The notes: generated by a model not told the origin, from the sequence alone. A stretch of DNA of 64,000 nt from Ilex aquifolium (GCA_951799425.1 OX637395.1:38030323-38094322); one strand, 5' to 3'; counted from the stretch's first letter, positions 44,919-56,275 are shown. Numbers and translations: made by a program.

Positions 44919-45125
44919 TGACGATGGCTTTGAAGATAGTTGTTATCATTGAGCGGTTGGTCCAGCGAGTAAGAACTTAGAAAAACATTTTGGTGATGTC
45001 TGTAAAGACAACTGTTATCATCGAGCAATTGGTCCAGTGAAAAAGAACTTGGATAAAAATTTTGGTGATGTCTTAGAAGGCAGCTATTATCATCAAGTGG
45101 TTGGTCTAGTGGACAAAAATACGAT
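44919..45125. repeat. Minisatellite, unit about 72 bp, three copies plus an outlier
   Basis: A unit with TGTTATCATTGAGCGGTTGG and AAGAACTTAG...TTTTGGTGAT is repeated three times. A fourth, similar unit lies at 44262-44343, separated by about 575 bp of AT-rich inserted-looking sequence ending in CCTTGAGCCACCCCT. The copies diverge progressively. Confidence 0.7.
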
Positions 45126-45398
45126 TTTTTTTTACTCAATACTTGATGTCGAATCTCCATAGTTGCGACAATTCGGTGAGACTAAACCTATTTTGTAGCG
45201 TCCGGAACACCTATTTTTAGTCCCAACTTGGTGTAGTGGGACTTCCCACATATAACTCTGTGATATTGAGGAGTGCTAGGACAAATATGTAAAATGACCT
45301 ATTTGTATATTCATTTTATGCACCAAAAAAAATTCAAGAAAATAGCTGTTAAAGTGTTTAAAACAAATTAAGGGAGCAACGTCTATTAATTGCAAGTG

Positions 45399-46112
45399 CT
45401 AGGTATACTGGTAATGCTCAAGCATTTTTATTTTATTTGGCTTTTTCCGAAGTATTTTTTGTAAATAACAATTGTTTTTGTACTTTTCTTTTTTTCCTGT
45501 ACTTTTTTCTTCTTGGTCAAACACACAAAGGAAACACACATCACACAGTGCAAACACACCTAACAGAGAGGGACCTAGAAGCCCACACCATCCAGACAAT
45601 TGTTGATTGGATGAAAAGAGAGCAGACCACTTATTCTCAAACCTTTGGTGCTGAGCCATCGATGTGGGACAAACTTTTTGATTTTTTTGGTCAAACACAA
45701 ATGAAACACACACAGAATTCAGACAGTCAAACACACTTGACAGACCGAGACCCACAAGTCCACCATGAGGAGCAGGAGCTGGAGGAGGAGGAGGTTGGAG
45801 TCCCTCATGGGGAGGTCCCCCATGCTGGGCGCCCAAATGAGCTCCAAAAGTGGCGCCATGATGGGGTGCCTCCATGTAGGGAGCCTCTTGATGCCCATGG
45901 CGTGGAGCTCCTCTCACTTGAGGTTCAGGTTGTGCTCCTCCCTGCACAGTAAGCATTAATTGGAGGATCTGTTGGTTCTGGGCCACAAGCTCCTGCATGG
46001 TCTCCAACATCTGTTGCGCACTTGGGACAGGATTGGCCGGTGGAGGAGCAACCTTCTCCTCTCGTGGTGGATTGTCTTCATGTTGGTTCATCGATCGGGT
46101 AGTGATCGCCAT
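45399..46112 (-). pseudogene. Truncated gag start of a Tat/Athila-like element
   Basis: The ATG at 46112 follows the LTR and primer-binding site and starts MAITTRSMNQHEDNPP, then a glutamine-rich, possibly coiled stretch (about residues 30-60, QQMLETMQELVAQNQ) and a proline/histidine-rich stretch. This is like the variable N-terminus of plant Ty3/gypsy gag. After about residue 120 the frame runs into unrelated sequence with two diverged direct repeats (about 45515-45590 and 45680-45765, 'caaacacac...gacagaccgagac'), so the gag is cut off. No capsid, zinc knuckle or pol follows. Confidence 0.55.
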
Positions 46113-46146
46113 TGATTCACAGTGTTTAAAAATGAGAATTTTGTCG

Positions 46147-46166
46147 CTTCCCACAGACAGCGCCAA
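46147..46166 (-). promoter_or_regulatory. Primer-binding site of the Tat/Athila-like element
   Basis: On the minus strand TGGCGCTGTCTGTGGGAAGC begins two bases after the LTR end. TGGCGCCGTCTGTGGG-type sites are usual for plant Tat-lineage elements; here one C is T. Confidence 0.7.
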
Positions 46167-46168
46167 AC

Positions 46169-46742
46169 TGATGATGCACAAAATCGACTTCGTACACCAC
46201 CTGTAAATTAATTGGAAATAAGGACAGTAATTAAAGTAGAGAGAGAGAAATTATAGTGATTCGGTCAGTTTGACCTACGTCCACTTTGGAATGGCAAAGG
46301 GTTGCCGGTATTTTATTGATTCCGCTGAATAGTGAGAACGGAAAGTTACAGACTTTAGAGACATAGAGGAGGTTCAATGCTCAGTAGAGTGTGATGCCCC
46401 CCAAGCGTTGGTGGGGCTTACATTTTATAGTCATTCCCCAACAGAATTGGGCTACTAAGTGGCAGCTACCCAGCTATTCAGGTGGAGCTTGCGGATTCTC
46501 CTCAACGGGTGAGGCCGTTGAGGAGCTCTCCATAAGACCCGGTCAATGTTAACTGCTTCCAAGGTGGTAGGGAAGGTGAAGGGTCCTGAGTGCTCCATTA
46601 ATGTCGTAGTCAAGCTGTGGTAGCTCCATAGTGAACCTACTTGAGATTGGATCTCCTTGGGCTGTTGGGTCTTCATAAGCTTGAGCTTTTAATTGTAATT
46701 GAGCTTGAGCTTGGATTTGAGCCTTTTGGGCCTGGCCCATCA
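46169..46742 (-). repeat. LTR of the Tat/Athila-like element
   Basis: 574 bp, reading TGATGGGCCAGGCCCAAAAG to TTTGTGCATCATCA on the minus strand. The end matches that of the solo LTR at 9978-10948. It contains a GTAGGTCAAACTGACCG-like segment comparable to the GTAGGTCAACCGGACCG segment of the solo LTR. The outer edge abuts the TIR repeat 46743-47368, so it inserted into or replaced part of that repeat. Confidence 0.7.
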
Positions 46743-47368
46743 AAGGGGTCTAAGTCATTTATAATAGAACATAAATTTTACATATAAAATTCATATTCTA
46801 TTATGTCATTTATTGAAATAAAATCAAAAATAAAAATCTAGTTTAAAAAAAAAAAATCATAGTTAGTATATAATTATACTATCTATTAGAATAAAACTAA
46901 AAAATTAAATAAGAGATCAAACTGTAATGAACACAATATCTTTTAGATTTAATTGGGGTAGTTTGGTATTTTAATTTGGTCGTTTAAACGACAAAATTAA
47001 ATTTCAATAGACAATATAATTGTATACTAATCGATTTTTTTTTTAAAAATTGAATTTTTAGTTTTGATTTTATTTCAATAAAAGATTCAATAGAACATGA
47101 ATTTTAATTGTAAACTTTAAAATATTTGATATTTTATCTTGATTGAAATATTTTTGGTCTAAGTATAATATTTTAAACTTAAGGGGTTTAAGTAATATAT
47201 ATTTACAAATTTTAGGGGGTCTGGGTGTAATTTATTAATAGATATATTTACAGCAGGGGTCTAAGTGTTATGCGCGTACAAACCTTAGGGGGTCAGTGTG
47301 TAATATTTCAAATATCAGGGGGTCTGAGTGATTAAGTGACAAACCTCAGGGGTGTGAATGTAATTCTC
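46743..47368. mobile_element. Right half of a second copy of the 28.1-kb TIR element
   Basis: Aligns with about 28760-29380, including AAATAAAATCAAAAATAAAAA and the terminal arm ending GTAATTCTC. The left half is missing; the break coincides with the LTR boundary at 46742. Confidence 0.7.
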
Positions 47369-47859
47369 TCTAAAAAGTAAGGGTGATATATTTTTCATTT
47401 TTCAAGGATGTAATTCTTCATTCCCTCCTTTGTATTTGGTAAGAATGAAGGAAAGTAAATTTTTTATTTTTTATTTTTGTGTTTGATAAAATGGAAAAAA
47501 AATATTTATTTATTTTTAATTTTTTTAATCATTTATTAAAAAAATATAAAATATATATTTTACCATTATATCTATATATGAAAATAATGTATACATAATA
47601 TGTAATTAATAAATATGTTATATGTATATATCAAAGGATAAATAGACAAATAATATATATTTCAATACACATAATTAATTTTTCACCATTTTTCCTCCCA
47701 ATTTTAAAGAGATTAATTTTGGTAAGTTGAAAATAAAATGTAATCCGTCTACTTTCTACCATTCTTTACCAAACATGATGTTTTATTCACCCTTTTAATT
47801 TTTTATCCTTCCAGTTTTTCATTGTACCAAACAAAACATTAGTGTGTGGTTATCCATAA

Positions 47860-47883
47860 CCCCCCCCCCCCCCCCCCCCCCCC
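47860..47883. repeat. Homopolymer C24
   Basis: An uninterrupted run of 24 C. It lies 118 bp before a run of 33 G. Very long C or G runs are rare in plant DNA and error-prone in sequencing. Confidence 0.9.
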
Positions 47884-47999
47884 AACACACTCTTGTCTTC
47901 TCTCTCTCCTTTTACCTTTTTTTTTCCCTCCCTACAGCAAAAGAATATTAGAGGAAAATTTGTTGTCTCAAGATTTCTATATGCAGGCCTGGGATTCGT

Positions 48000-48001
<2 letters not shown>

Positions 48002-48034
<33 letters not shown>

Positions 48035-48039
48035 CGGGG
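48002..48039. repeat. Homopolymer G33 followed by CGGGG
   Basis: 33 G, then C, then 4 G. The plus-strand frame that crosses it (a poly-glycine run) is an artefact. Confidence 0.9.
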
Positions 48040-48273
48040 TTTGTTACCCAGTATAAGATTTGTTAGTTTGAGTAGCAATTTATTCCCTGTAATATCTACC
48101 ACGGTTTTGGCTCCGATGAGAGATTTGCAGTTCATGTCTACGCTCCGGTCCTACGTTACCAATCTAAGTTTTTTCAACCAACCCCTCCCACAAATATAGA
48201 AGAAGGTGGGCAATATGTAAATGAAAGAAAACCACAATGAATTTATTGAAGTACTCATACATTATGCTGAAAT

Positions 48274-51200
48274 TTAAGAGGAATTCATTATATAGTCTCC
48301 CTTTCGTAGCTTTTGGGAAGTTGGCATTGCCAGTGATACCCCAGACCCACTTGGCAAATCCTTCCATTGTTGAGTCACAGTCTTGATCTGGGTGAAAAAT
48401 TGAACTCCCGCCTTGCCTGCCTTTCAAAAGAAAGGTGAGAGAGAGAGAGAGAGTGACTGGGGGAAACCAAAGACTAAGCCCCATACACTCCAATAATAAC
48501 TGACTTCGACATAAACTTATCATTGGGATACTAGATACTAATACAGGAGAGTGTTTTGTAAGAAAGGAGAAGAAAACAAGCATAAAGAAAACAATTCAAA
48601 TGAATGAGAATACCACATATGCATTGACCATTTGAGGCGAGAGAATGTATAAAAGAGGACGTACTTATTTCTGTTAACAATTCTAATTGCCTCTTCTAGG
48701 CTGTCCGCCTGCAAATAGAGCACAAGAAGAAATCTATTTTAGCAAAGGCTCCATGACAGAGAATCACATGCGTCTTCGCATAAAATGTATTTTGGCTTCA
48801 GCAACTAGGTTATAAAAGAAGCAAGCCAGTAAGCAATTGAGAGACACCAAAGAAAGCAGCAAAGTATGATTTGATCAGTGTGCATCGTGAAAAAACACAA
48901 AAACAAATGGAAATAGAAACTCCCTCCATAGTACTTTGCATACAACACTTGTAAATTACGAAGTTCGTACAAGAAGTTTCTACACATCAACACTTGAACG
49001 TTAGAGCCTCATTCATTGTGCATATTAATGAGCTTTTATCACTTATATGATAAGATGTATCTAAAATTCATTATTGGTCAACAGGGATAGTGAAATTCCA
49101 GGATTACACTATAGGAGACAAAATTTGTGCATCTCTAGGCTTTCTGTGAGTTGTTTCTACTGGCTCCAAACATTAGCAGCTAATTGTCTAACTACCAACT
49201 CAAAAATGTTACCAGCAATTAACATGCTCAACATCAGTTAGCCAAGGACCAGGTTTCGCCACTTTAGAGAAGGAAATACAAGTGGCAAATAGTAGGCTAA
49301 AAGGTTTTTCTTCCCCTATAATACTGCTGTTTGTCCACTACGTTTTTTTTAGTTCTTTTCTTCCATTTCCCCTCACTTTTGTCCTCTGTCAAGTGGATTA
49401 TGGGTAAGAAACATCACCTCAAACATTATTCCTCTCACTTGAAAAGGTTTCAGAACGAACTTACTCACTGAGGTTTACTAAGTCAAATTTTTGGTCAGTT
49501 AAATTTCATCATATTCATTTCATAAAGCTTTAGACGAATTATGCTATACAAGAACCATCCATCACAAGGCAGAGTATTAACCAAGAAAAGTCAGCATATC
49601 ATCATATATACCACCAAGGCGGCAAGCAAAATAACACAGTAGCAATAATCATAATCGGCCAAATGAAATATATGAATAAATACCACAATATTTCTCCCAT
49701 CAAACAACAGTCTGGCACCACTTTCAATGCCACTCTGAATTAATCTGCAAACCCGTTCCTTCGCCTGTGAACACAGAAAAATTCTCAAGCAACATAATGT
49801 TAAAGAACCCAAGCAAAACAAATATACATCTTTGGATTGTTGTCTGTAGATCAGATGAACTATTTGCTTAATGGTTTTTCCATAACTCACTGTTTTATCT
49901 TCAACATTGGGCTGAAATAATTTGGCACCACATACTAACCTGTTTGCTAATTACTGGACCGAGGTCTGCATCAGACTCTGTTCCACCATTTACTTTAAGC
50001 GCTTTGGCACGTTCTACCAGCTTATCTTCCCTATATGATTGTAAAAGATTACTGTTATATATCTCACATCCTTAAACAATTCCAAATAATGTTATCGTCA
50101 TCATCACAAATAGCATTAACAATGTCCTGAAAATAATGTTAAATAATAGAACATCACGAATAAAACAAGCATCTGAACAGAAAAAAATCATCCTTTCATA
50201 GGAAAAATAGGTTTAAAAGAAAAAATTAAGAAGCACTAAGATTCCTCTTAAAAAGATGACACATCCTATTGCTTGCTAAGAGAAGGTCATAAATACTGAT
50301 AAGAAAATAAAGCAAATAAGAGCATAAACAACTGCACAAGTACATGCATACGTTGGTGCCATGAACAACATTTAAAACACCATCTGGTAAACCGGCCTCC
50401 ATTGCCAACTCTGCCAGCATTATAGAAGCCCCTGGAAAACAAATAAAACAGAAAGCAAATAAGTTTCCATAAAAGCATGAAATAAGATGCCTTCTGTGGT
50501 TGAATATTGAAGCTGTACGCCTGTACCAAATGAAAACAAAAGCTAGATCTAAATCAAAAAGACATGTGTTGTCAAGGATTAAAGTAACTAAGAGAATAAG
50601 TGCATGTCCACACAAGAGAGCGAATAAATATTTGCATATGAGCTACAAGGACAACTCTATAGACTAGCCTAGAAATAACTTTTAAGAAGATAAAATTTAA
50701 CGATTTTGAATGAACTTTTGAATTTCATGGTTACATGGAGTTTTAACAGGTCCCAGGTTTAACTCCCATGCAAAATTTACTCAGGAAAAGGTCTGTGCAG
50801 CCCATTTGTATATCCATGGGGCTGCTGGCCCAACCCTCACGGAAGATTCCGCCATCAGAGGGGGCGGGAACACCCCCACCGTGCCCCAAGAAAAATGGAA
50901 AAAAATGAAGGAAAAAGAAACAAGTCGCCGACACCATCCTTTTCATATCAAGCGCAAGATAAACTAAATACAACCCACGAGTTCGGTGAGAAATGCAAAT
51001 GCTTATTCATACAAACCAACATTGCCAAAATAAATACAAAAAACACCCAAAAAAACATAGGTGTACAGCTTATTCCTCAGAAAGATATCTAAACCATCAG
51101 TAGTTCAATCTTAGCAGAGAAGTGTCAAGCACATGACTTGTTCACACAAAACCTATGTGTAGTCAGCCAGATGCACCAGTGCACAGATAAGACGGCTCTA

Positions 51201-51927
51201 TCCAGCCCTGGAAGTTCAAATTATTCTCCTCTGACTGAATATAACTTCTGCACCAATGAGGGCATGCTTTGTACTATTGTCTTGATCCTTGAAGATTAGA
51301 GTTTACCTTAAACAGCGAAGCTCACACTTATGGTATACTTAATTGTTGTTGGGTTTAAATAGAGGAAGTGCAGGTGCGTTAGTGGATGGCACCACTGGTG
51401 TAACAAACAGTAGGGTCGCAAAATTGAGGATAGGTCCAGTGATGAACATCGAGGATGACATTGGTTGGCTAAATTCCGGTGAATCCTTTTAACAAAACAA
51501 CAAATCTATCAGGAAAATAAAAAAAAAGAAATGCTAGCACCAAATACAAGGCTGTAGCATGAAATAGAGGAAACAAAAGAGCACCAATCTTATAAGAATC
51601 ATTTCAAAACCTGAATCTCAAGACAGGTAAAACTGACAAAATCATACACTCAAGTTAAAATCATTTTCCCTGGATAAATATTTAATGTTTGTTAGCAATA
51701 GAATGGTTTATATCTGAGTATTGCAAGTGCTTGTAGGAAAATTAACACCAAAATTAAGGTGATCAATCTAATTTTTTGCATATGAAACCAACAATTGTGT
51801 GACAAGGACGGAAAGAATGCTTGAATCGTTTATCGCATTACTCAAAAGCTATAACAATCACCTGGATCTTTCTCCCATGGCTTTAAAATGAAGGTATTAC
51901 CACATGTAACTGCAACTGGAATCATCT
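48274..51927 (-). pseudogene. ALDH6B2-like: Methylmalonate-semialdehyde dehydrogenase (ALDH6B) pseudogene
   Basis: The parent enzyme is a mitochondrial NAD/CoA-dependent aldehyde dehydrogenase of valine and pyrimidine breakdown. Exons in order: 51863-51927 (MIPVAVTCGNTFILKPWEKD), 50352-50431 (AELAMEAGLPDGVLNVVHGT), 50126 down to about 50085 (DIVNAICDDDD, then broken), 49940-50030 (EDKLVERAKALKVNGGTESD), 49684-49764 (AKERVCRLIQSGIESGARLL), 48661-48708 (ADSLEEAIRIVNRNKY) and 48274-48416 (FFTQIKTVTQQWKDLPSGSG). Most have proper AG/GT borders. Missing are the N-terminal exons, everything from mid NAICDD to before EDKLVE (including the catalytic cysteine), the exon after DGRNIV, and the one before the last. 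The usual serine of KPSEKDP is tryptophan. It cannot make an active enzyme. Confidence 0.85.
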
Positions 51928-52590
51928 GCAGAAAACCACACGGTAAACATTCAGAGATGCTTGTCATGCTTTTGTATTACTAACACTTTGTTAATGGAAG
52001 ATATATCAAGTGCCATGACAACACCATATCTTGTTTGCAAGTGAAAATTAAGCACAATGCATACAGTTTCCCATCCAGAAGGAACTGTAACAAGCTTACT
52101 GATTCACTTGGTTTAGGAGTTCTATTGTGATAACTAGATAAATTTAATAGTCTCTCATGCTATAGTGGTGTCTTTACTATCAGGCAGGCTCTTTTGTCCA
52201 AGGTTCCACCCAAAAATAATACTTTTTTGTAGATGACTTCTCAAAAAATCATCCCTTGATCCTACACAAGTCAAAATGAGAAACAAACCTATCCTCCTTT
52301 GTTTTAGTTTTATATGCTAGCAGCACAAAAAAAAAAGACAATCGATCATTTTCACTATCCAAGTTCTACAACATCTGCTCATTGTTTAATTCTTCTTTCT
52401 TCTTTAGCAGGCCAGGGGTTAGAAGAGTTGCTGCTTGAGATCATTATAAGTAGTTCTTGTTTAGTTCCCAAGTACAAGAGAACCAGTGGCTTAAAAAATG
52501 AAGTGCTTTGAATTTGATTTGGACGGCAAGCATACAAGAGCTTCGCAATATAGGTCCTCGAGGTGAATAAAATCGAGGCTCATATTTCCC

Positions 52591-52743
52591 ATTGGGCTGA
52601 AATAATTTGGCACCACATACTCACCTGTTTGCTAATTACTGGACCGAGGTCTGCATCAGACTCTGTTCCACCATTTACTTTAAGCGCTTTGGCACGTTCT
52701 ACCAGCTTATCTTCCCTATATGATTGTAAAAGATTACTGTTAT
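52591..52743 (-). pseudogene. Displaced second copy of one ALDH6B exon
   Basis: 153 bp identical to 49906-50058 except for one base, which gives donor GTGAG here versus GTTAG there. It contains the whole 91-bp exon (52625-52715, EDKLVERAKALKVNGG onward) with intron edges. On the minus strand it lies upstream of the earlier exon at 51.9 kb, so it is out of order. Its edge is 14 bp from the first Helitron of the tandem array. Confidence 0.9.
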
Positions 52744-52757
52744 CTTATTTTTATCTA

Positions 52758-53373
52758 CCAGTTATTGTCTGTGCCTGAAGGCACAGTGTAATAAAAAATG
52801 GTAAACAATAAACATATTTGTATTCATATCCAAAATCAAATCACAAACATAGAGAAGAGAAAAATGAATTTAAGCATCGATTTGTAGTGGGGGTGAGAGG
52901 TGGTGGGCGGTAGTAGTGGTGGTAAGAGATGGTGATGGTTGTGGTGGGTGACAATGACTGTGGTGGCGGTGATGGCGGTGGCGATGGTGGTGGTGATGGC
53001 GGTGGTGATGGCGACGATAGTGGTGGTGGTGGCGACGGCGGCGGCGGTGGTGGTGACGGTGATGGTGGTGGAGGCGGCGGCGGTGGTGGTGGTGGTGGCA
53101 GCGGTGGTGGTGGTGGGGGTAGGGGTAGTGGTGGAGCGGTTTTAAACACTATTATTTTTTTTAAAATATTTATGAGAAAATTTCTAGAAGTACTTTTAAA
53201 AAATCACTCCAAACACACCCTTAGGGCTCTATTTTTCCTATTAAATTTAGAGTGTTAATATTAGCCGTTAGATTAACTTTAAAGTAAAATTTAAAGCGAT
53301 CTCAACCGCGAATAGCAAAAGTCATTTTATTTATCTTTTGAGATTTGAATTGTAAGCTACTTTATTATATATA
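52758..53373 (-). mobile_element. Helitron-like element H3 (first of three in tandem)
   Basis: Plus-strand CCAGTTATTGTCTGTGCC with hairpin GTGCCTGAAGGCAC, ending GCTACTTTATTATATATA. It carries a (GGT/GGC)n tract at about 52940-53140 and the shared subterminal CTCAACCGCGAATAGCAAAA. The plus-strand poly-glycine and minus-strand poly-proline frames are products of the trinucleotide tract. Confidence 0.7.
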
Positions 53374-54004
53374 CTAGTTATTACCTGTGCCTGAAGGCAC
53401 ATAATAATAAAAAAATGGTAAACAATAAACATATTTGTATTCATATCCAAAATCAAATCACAAACATAGAGAAGAGATAAAAGAATTTAAGTATCGATTT
53501 GTAGTGGGGGTGAGAGGTGGTGGGCGGCAATGGTGGTGGTGGTAGGAGACGGTGATGGTTGTGGTGGGGTGGCAATGACCGTGGTGGCGGTGGTAGTAGA
53601 GTTGAGGGCGGCGGCGATGGTGGCGAGTGACGGCGGCGGTGGCGGCGGTGGCGGCGACGATGGTGGAGGCGGTGGTGGTAGGGGTGGCGGTGGTGGTGGT
53701 GGTGGTTGTGGTGGAGGTGGTAGTGGTGGTGGCGACGGTGGTGGTGGTGGTAGAGGTAGTGATGAGGCGGTTTCAAACACTATTTTTTTTTTTAAAGTAT
53801 TTATGAGAAATGATTTATAGAAGTATTTTTTAAAAATCACTTCAAACACACCCTTAGGGCTCTATTTTTCCTATTAAATTTAAGGTGTTAATATTAGCCG
53901 TTAGATTAATTTTAAAGTAAAATTTAAAGTGATCTCAACCGCGAATAGCAAAAGTCATTTTGTTTATCTTTTGAGATTTGAATTGTAAGCTACTTTATTA
54001 TATA
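53374..54004 (-). mobile_element. Helitron-like element H4
   Basis: Begins CTAGTTATTACCTGTGCC plus the same hairpin and ends GCTACTTTATTATATAT. About 631 bp, head-to-tail with H3, with a (GGT/GGC)n tract at about 53525-53770. Non-repeat parts are very similar to H3 and H5. Confidence 0.7.
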
Positions 54005-54563
54005 TTAGTTATTGTCTGTGCCTGAAGGCACAGTGTAATAAAAAATGGTAAACAATAAATATATTTGTATTCATATCCAAAATCAAATCACAAATATAGA
54101 GAAGAGATAAAGGAATTTAAGCATCGGTTTATAGTAGGGGCGAGAGGTGGTGGGCGGCAGTGGTGGTGGTAAGAGACGGTGATGGTTGTGGTGAGTGGCA
54201 ATGACTGTGGTGGCGGTGATGGCGGCGGCGGCGACGACGATGGTGGCGGTGGTGGTGTTGGTAGTGGTGGCGACAGTGGCGGTGGTGGTGGTGGCGGCGA
54301 CGGTAGTGGTAGAGGTAGTGGTGGGGCGGTTTCAAACACTATTTTTTTTTAAAAGTATTTATGAAAAATAATTTCTAAAAGTACTTTTAAAAAGTCACAC
54401 GAAACACACCCTTAGGGACCTATTTTCCTATTAAATATAAGGTGTTAATATTAGCCGTTAGATTAACTTTAAATTAAAATTTAAAACGATCTCAACCGCG
54501 AATAGCAAAAGTCATTTTGTTTATCTTTTGAGATTTCAATTGTAAGCTACTTTATTATATAGA
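54005..54563 (-). mobile_element. Helitron-like element H5
   Basis: Begins TTAGTTATTGTCTGTGCC with the hairpin and ends GCTACTTTATTATATAGA, the best preserved TC-type end of the array. About 559 bp, with the shortest trinucleotide tract of the three (about 54145-54330). Confidence 0.7.
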
Positions 54564-55353
54564 TATATATCTTTTGATATATACATATATATTATGTATA
54601 CATTAATTTCATATATAAATATAATGATAAAATATGTATTTATATATTTTTTTAAAAAATTAAAAAAAAAAAAAAATTCTATCAAACCAAGCACAAAAAA
54701 AAAATTAATCATTTTTATTTTTCATCCATTCTACCAAATACAAAAGAATGAAAGTGTATCATTTCTAATTTTCATCCCTCCTATTTTCAATCTTTCTTAC
54801 CAAACGTAGAATATATCATCTTAAAATTTTGAAATTTCTGTCAAGGATCCTGGTATATCGCAAAATCAAAACCTTGGGGAACCCATATAGACGGAGGTGC
54901 TGGGGGCACCCTCTCAAGCTACCCAAAGAGGAAGACTACGAATGCTCACTGGTCAAACATTAGCGGCTAATAGACAACATATTCGCTATGACATATTAGC
55001 CCCCGTGCAACACACTTAATTTATTGTCAATTTTAACTCACTAATACTATGACACTCTAGTATTATTCTTAGTTGGTTTGCTTGAAGTAGTACATTCATG
55101 GCAGAATTAGAGTTCCCACACTGAAATTATCTAGAAAGCCTCTTAGGCGATTTAGGACAATCCTGTACACTAGTTCGACATTCCCTCTGTCTTGTCGGAT
55201 TGATCTTGTTGGTTCGGTACCCTCATCAACTACTTGTAAACAAAAGAAGAAGTTCCTAGTTCCTACCCCCTCAAACATGACACGGGAGAGGAGAATAGTA
55301 CAATCTTAAGGCAAACAACTCTCTTCTAAGATGAGGGGAAAAAACAACTCCAA
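54564..55353. other. Intergenic, no gene supported
   Basis: TA-rich sequence up to 54830, then ordinary sequence. A minus-strand frame of 60 residues at 55096-55278 has no recognised domain. Confidence 0.35.
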
Positions 55354-55822
55354 TGGGCTGTTTGGTATGAGGGTTTTGGTGGGGGGGGGGGGGGGGGGGG
55401 GGGGTGTTTTGGAACATGGGTTAGAGACTAAACCCCCTTAAACCCATGTTTGGTAGCTATACATTAAACTTAGGATTTGAAATCCGGCCCGGTCATAGTC
55501 CATTCATGAAACTCAAGTTCATGGGTTTCATGAAACCCATGGGGGGTGGGTTTCATATGTGGGTTTGGAGGTTTCACATTTAAATGACATTTATACCCTC
55601 CATATATCTATACTCATGTTTGGATTAAATTAGTTAAGGGGCAAAATAGTCATTTATATACAAATATATTATCATAATAATCATATATCCCTACGCATAC
55701 CAAACATGGGTATGGACAACATTGAATGTTGAATCTCATCTTTAAATCCCATCTTTGAGTCAAACCCGGGTTTGGACAAACCAATTCAAACTCATCCCAA
55801 AAAACATATCAAACATGCCCCA
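55354..55822. mobile_element. TIR MITE-like element containing G24
   Basis: GGGCTGTTTGGTATGAGG on the left pairs with ATATCAAACATGCCCC on the right; 'aaacccatgtttggta' and 'accaaacatgggtatgg' are internal inverted copies. A run of 24 G sits at 55381-55404, near the left end, extending a GGTGGG-like sequence. Confidence 0.5.
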
Positions 55823-55854
55823 ATGGTTTAAGACAAAAAGGAAGGTTGCCTAAA

Positions 55855-56275
55855 TCTAATGGCACACTCATGAGCCTTGCGGCCCGTAAACAAGCCGAAT
55901 GAACGAGTTCGAATCCGAATAGTTATTTTTTAAAATGAGCTTAAAAAATTATTCAATCTCAATTCATTTTTTAAACGAACGAGCTTGAACCGAACAAACG
56001 AACGAGTTCGAGCCCGATGAGTAGCTCGAGCCGGACGAACGAGTTCGAGCTCGAGGAGTCATTTTTCAAAACACACCTAAAAAATCATTCAAGGTCAATT
56101 CGTTTTCTAAACGAACAAGCTCGAGTTGAACTCGAGTTGTTTGATTATTTTACATATAAATGTGCTGAACTTTACAACCTCAAATCAAGTTTCTAAACGA
56201 ACGAGTTGAAGTCGAACTCAAAACGAGTCGAGCCCGAGTAACTCGTATCATTTACCACCCCTACTTGGATCCTAG
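55855..56275. repeat. Dispersed repeat rich in GAACGAGTTCGAG motifs
   Basis: Many overlapping, partly palindromic CGAACGAG/CTCGTTCG and GAGCTCGAG units, ending in TCATTTACCACCCCTA. This type of repeat is common at plant DNA transposons. No coding; superfamily not assigned. Confidence 0.45.

Noticed and set aside
47846..48199. 117-residue frame with poly-Pro and poly-Gly
   Set aside because: Created by the C24 and G33 homopolymers.
48164..48583. 139-residue minus-strand frame ending in WEGLVEKT
   Set aside because: Out-of-frame reading of the ALDH6B last exon; the correct frame gives FFTQIKTVTQQWKDLPSGSG.
50745..50890. Possible SINE in an ALDH6B intron (GC-richer segment with a tRNA B-box-like AGTTAAACCTGGG on the minus strand)
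   Set aside because: No A-box at the right spacing, no tail and no target duplication could be found.
52841..54339. Open frames of poly-glycine on the plus strand and poly-proline/histidine on the minus strand
   Set aside because: They are translations of GGT/GGC trinucleotide tracts in all phases and both strands inside the Helitron copies; no domain, no flanking gene structure.
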